Part shown: positions 62,141 through 64,000 of the stretch, in pieces
Position numbering within the stretch: the first letter of the stretch is position 1
Layout of the letters: each line of letters opens with the position of its first letter
From: JAWVFM01 sp963739355
GTDB taxonomy: Bacteria; Actinomycetota; Thermoleophilia; Solirubrobacterales; 70-9
Assembly (NCBI GenBank): GCA_963739355.1
Contig: CAVUAD010000007.1
Span: 682,001 to 746,000, forward strand
Direction of reading: 5' to 3'
DNA length: 64,000 bases
The notes under the pieces: generated by a model
The model's database searches: none
What the model was told of the DNA's origin: nothing
Seen by the model: only the letters and a program-made list of their open reading frames with translations
Translations under genes and position numbers: made by a program

Positions 62141-62626
62141 TCAGGAGCCGGCTGGCTGAGCGTTGCGCTCGGCGGCGGCGCAGTCCGGACAGAGACCGGT
62201 GATTGGGAAGTGGGTGAAGCGCGCCTCGTAGCCAAACCGCTTGCGAACCTGGTTGCGAACCGGGTCGAGCTCGGCCGGCTCCACGCTCACGACACGGTTG
62301 CACCGCTCGCAGACGAGGAACTCGCGCTCGCCGGCGCCGACCAGGGAGTAGAGCCCTGGGCCGTGGCCGAGGTGGAAGTGCTTGACCGCGCCGAGGGCCT
62401 CGAGGCTCTCGAGGTTGCGGTAGACGGACGTCGCCTCGAGGGAGTGCCCGGAATCCGCGAGGTGCGCCGTGATCGACTCCGCCGACAGCGGCGCGTCGGC
62501 GTCGAAGAGCGTCTCGAGGACGAGCCGGCGCGCGGTCGAGAGCCGCCCGCCCGCGGCCCGGATCGCCGCGGCCACCTGTTCGACGTCGCGAAACTCGAGT
62601 GCGTCTGTGCGCGGCGACTCCGTCAC
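62141..62626 (-). CDS. Fur-family metal-responsive repressor
   Basis: 161 residues from GTG 62626. Winged-helix N-terminal domain (TARRLVLETLFDADAPLSAE, SLEATSVYRNLESLEALG), then the metal and dimerisation part (VKHFHLGHGPGLYSL) with structural zinc pairs Cys106-x2-Cys109 and Cys146-x2-Cys149. Because it directly follows a nickel/cobalt permease gene, a Nur-like nickel role is plausible but Fur or Zur cannot be excluded. TAACCT (62634-62639) overlaps the permease stop and is 7 nt before the start. Confidence 0.9.
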   Translation of the reverse strand: MTESPRTDALEFRDVEQVAAAIRAAGGRLSTARRLVLETLFDADAPLSAESITAHLADSGHSLEATSVYRNLESLEALGAVKHFHLGHGPGLYSLVGAGEREFLVCERCNRVVSVEPAELDPVRNQVRKRFGYEARFTHFPITGLCPDCAAAERNAQPAGS

Positions 62627-62633
62627 CGCATGG

Positions 62634-62639
62634 AGGTTA
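62634..62639 (-). promoter_or_regulatory. -10 box (TAACCT) of the fur-family gene
   Basis: Reads TAACCT on the minus strand; its first three bases are the TAA stop of the permease, 7 nt before GTG 62626. Confidence 0.5.
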
Positions 62640-63758
62640 CGAGCCCTCGATGCCGGCTGACCACTTCGCCTCGATGTCACCGAAGTGCCAGATGGCGAGG
62701 GCTGCAACCCAGGTGAGGACGAAGACCCCAACGATCGCGTAGCCGACGTAGTTGAGGTTCAGGCCGGATACGAAGTCCCAGGGCTGGCCCGTGAGGCTCA
62801 GCTTGTCCGACAGGACGGACATCAGCTCGATCGCGCCGATCACGAGCGCCACGACCACCGACAGCCAGGTGATGGTGATGTTGTAGAAGACCTTCCGCAC
62901 CGGCTTGGAGAACGCCCAGCCGTACGCAAAGTTCATGAACGCCCCGTCGATGGTGTCGAGCAGGGACATCCCGGCGGCAAAGAGAATTGGCAGGCAGAGG
63001 ATCGCGTAGAAGGGGAGGCCGCCGGCGGCGGCGGCGCCCGCCGTCGCGAGCAGCGCGATCTCAGTCGCAGTGTCGAAGCCGAGGCCGAAGAGCATTCCGA
63101 CCGGGTACATGTGCCAGGGCTTCGTGACGGCGTTCGTCGCCCGCTTGTAGAAGCGGTTCATGAAGCCGCGGTTCGACAGCTGGTCCTCCAGCTCGGCCTC
63201 GCTGTAGTCGCCGCTGCGCATGCGGCGGAAGATCCGCAGGATGCTCATCAGCACCAGCAGGTTGAGGATCCCGATGACGAAGAGGAACGTCCCTGAGATC
63301 ATGGGGCCGATGACGCCGGTCGCCTGGTGGAGGCCCGAGCTGTCGCTCGACACCGCTCCTGAGAGACCCTTGATGCCGATCGAGAACAGCGCAGCGAGGG
63401 CGAAGACGATCGTCGAGTGCCCGAGAGAGAAGAAGAACCCGACGCTGAGTGGTCGCTGGCCGTCGGTCATCAGCTTGCGCGTGGTGTTGTCGATCGCCCC
63501 GATGTGGTCCGCGTCGAACGCGTGCCGCAGGCCGAGCGTGTAGGCCGTGATCCCGACGCCCACGCCGAAGACCTCACCGGCGCCGAGCGCGTAGTGGTTC
63601 GGAGCGACGATCGCAAAGAGAAGGAAGAACCCGACGATGTGGAGGCCGGCGATCACCGCGAGGATCGCTCCGGCGCGACGCCATTCCGGGCCGGTCAGCG
63701 CCCCGCGAATTCGAGCCAGACGGGACGTTCCGGACACCGCGATCGACGTGGCTTCCAT
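62637..63758 (-). CDS. NiCoT family nickel/cobalt permease
   Basis: 373 residues, about eight membrane helices. The NiCoT signature RHAFDADHIGAIDNTTRK occupies 79-94; other motifs: FFFSLGHSTIVFALA, GMLFGLGFDTATEIALLA and GMSLLDTIDGAFMN. Transports Ni2+ or Co2+ with high affinity for urease, hydrogenase, superoxide dismutase or cobalamin. Strong AAGGAGG ribosome-binding site. Directly upstream of the Fur-family gene, so the pair probably forms an autoregulated metal uptake unit. Confidence 0.93.
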   Translation of the reverse strand: MEATSIAVSGTSRLARIRGALTGPEWRRAGAILAVIAGLHIVGFFLLFAIVAPNHYALGAGEVFGVGVGITAYTLGLRHAFDADHIGAIDNTTRKLMTDGQRPLSVGFFFSLGHSTIVFALAALFSIGIKGLSGAVSSDSSGLHQATGVIGPMISGTFLFVIGILNLLVLMSILRIFRRMRSGDYSEAELEDQLSNRGFMNRFYKRATNAVTKPWHMYPVGMLFGLGFDTATEIALLATAGAAAAGGLPFYAILCLPILFAAGMSLLDTIDGAFMNFAYGWAFSKPVRKVFYNITITWLSVVVALVIGAIELMSVLSDKLSLTGQPWDFVSGLNLNYVGYAIVGVFVLTWVAALAIWHFGDIEAKWSAGIEGS

Positions 63759-63777
63759 CTCTACTCCTCCTTGGGCG

Positions 63778-63806
63778 AGCCTATTGGTTTCCCCTCGCTA
63801 TTGCAA
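63778..63806 (-). promoter_or_regulatory. promoter of the nickel/cobalt permease operon
   Basis: On the minus strand, -35 TTGCAA (63801-63806) and -10 TAGGCT (63778-63783) are exactly 17 bp apart. The expected transcript start leaves a 13-nt leader containing AAGGAGG. CTATTG is repeated directly on the plus strand at 63781 and 63798 and could belong to a repressor site. Confidence 0.6.
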
Positions 63807-63857
63807 ACGAGTCGCACTAGTCCCGTATACGCAACGCGGGTGTGTTTGGATGCATCG

Positions 63858-64000
63858 ATGACCGAGAACGACGAGAAACGGCTCGCCGAGGCGCTCGGCG
63901 CCCAGGTCCACGACGGCGAGCGCTACGTGGCGTTCGGCGAGATGACGCCCGAGCAGGTGGCCGCCCAGGGTGAGCGCATCGGCGAGGCGGGCAACTGGGG
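63858..64000 (+). CDS. protein of unknown function, 5' end only
   Basis: ATG 63858 opens a frame that runs off the window: MTENDEKRLAEALGAQVHDG then ERYVAFGEMTPEQVAAQGER. It is divergent from the permease with a 99-bp shared gap. Forty-seven codons are visible, all with normal composition for this genome. No family recognised; its own promoter would lie between 63806 and 63857, where TATACG is a candidate -10. Confidence 0.55.
   Translation, partial: MTENDEKRLAEALGAQVHDGERYVAFGEMTPEQVAAQGERIGEAGNW

Overview
The window is GC-rich, densely packed chromosomal DNA of an actinobacterial type. The gene order (clpP-clpX, valS-folC-ndk-maf-mreBCD-mrdA-rodA-rne/rng-rplU-rpmA, obgE-proB, proA-nadD-rsfS, leuS, comEA-comEC-holA-rpsT-murJ-lepA), Lys/Ala-rich ribosomal protein tails, Tat signals, a PatA-like acetyltransferase and many TANNNT boxes a few bases before start codons suggest an Actinomycetota lineage, probably class Thermoleophilia. 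That placement is inference; no rRNA gene is present to test it.

Layout. 1-3.5 kb: end of a LemA gene, a membrane protein, a secreted protein, a CorA metal channel, a small ORF and a 46-bp tandem repeat. 3.5-10.5 kb: protein quality control (trigger factor, ClpP, ClpX) interleaved with a secreted beta-helix protein, three small secreted paralogs (one frameshifted) and an aldo/keto reductase. 10.6-18.4 kb: a large secreted beta-helix protein, valS, folC, a zinc-ribbon membrane protein, ndk and maf. 18.6-27.1 kb: a translationally coupled elongasome block (mreB, mreC, mreD, mrdA, rodA) running into RNase E/G, L21 and L27. 27.1-38 kb: methyltransferase, ECF sigma factor with zinc anti-sigma, obgE, proB, a divergent PatA-like acetyltransferase/thioesterase pair, proA, nadD, rsfS and a DivIVA-like protein.

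38-40.8 kb is the only patch that looks accessory. It holds a PD-(D/E)XK endonuclease-like ORF whose frame runs through a tRNA-Ala(GGC) gene into an orphan Phd/YefM antitoxin-like segment, then a dodecin and a decayed gene. 40.8-47.3 kb carries a kinase-lipocalin fusion with an MFS transporter, DUF2277, a fructosamine-kinase-like protein, a low-molecular-weight phosphatase and metallo-hydrolase genes. 47.3-59.6 kb returns to core genes: leuS, cupin, acylphosphatase, comEA-comEC, holA, rpsT, murJ, a GH114-like protein and lepA. 59.6-64 kb has an NTF2-like protein, a three-gene DUF4331 operon, a Fur-family regulator with a nickel/cobalt permease, and the start of another gene.

The most notable cross-window signal concerns translation starts. 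More than 20 genes have a -10-like box about 5-12 nt before the start codon and no ribosome-binding site, implying leaderless or near-leaderless mRNAs. Within operons, 4-nt start/stop overlaps are common (ATGA, GTGA), and three genes fit only if CTG in CTGA is the start. Two others fit only with ATC, placed 6 nt after a near-identical TAKGTT box. Secreted-protein genes instead carry clear Shine-Dalgarno sequences.
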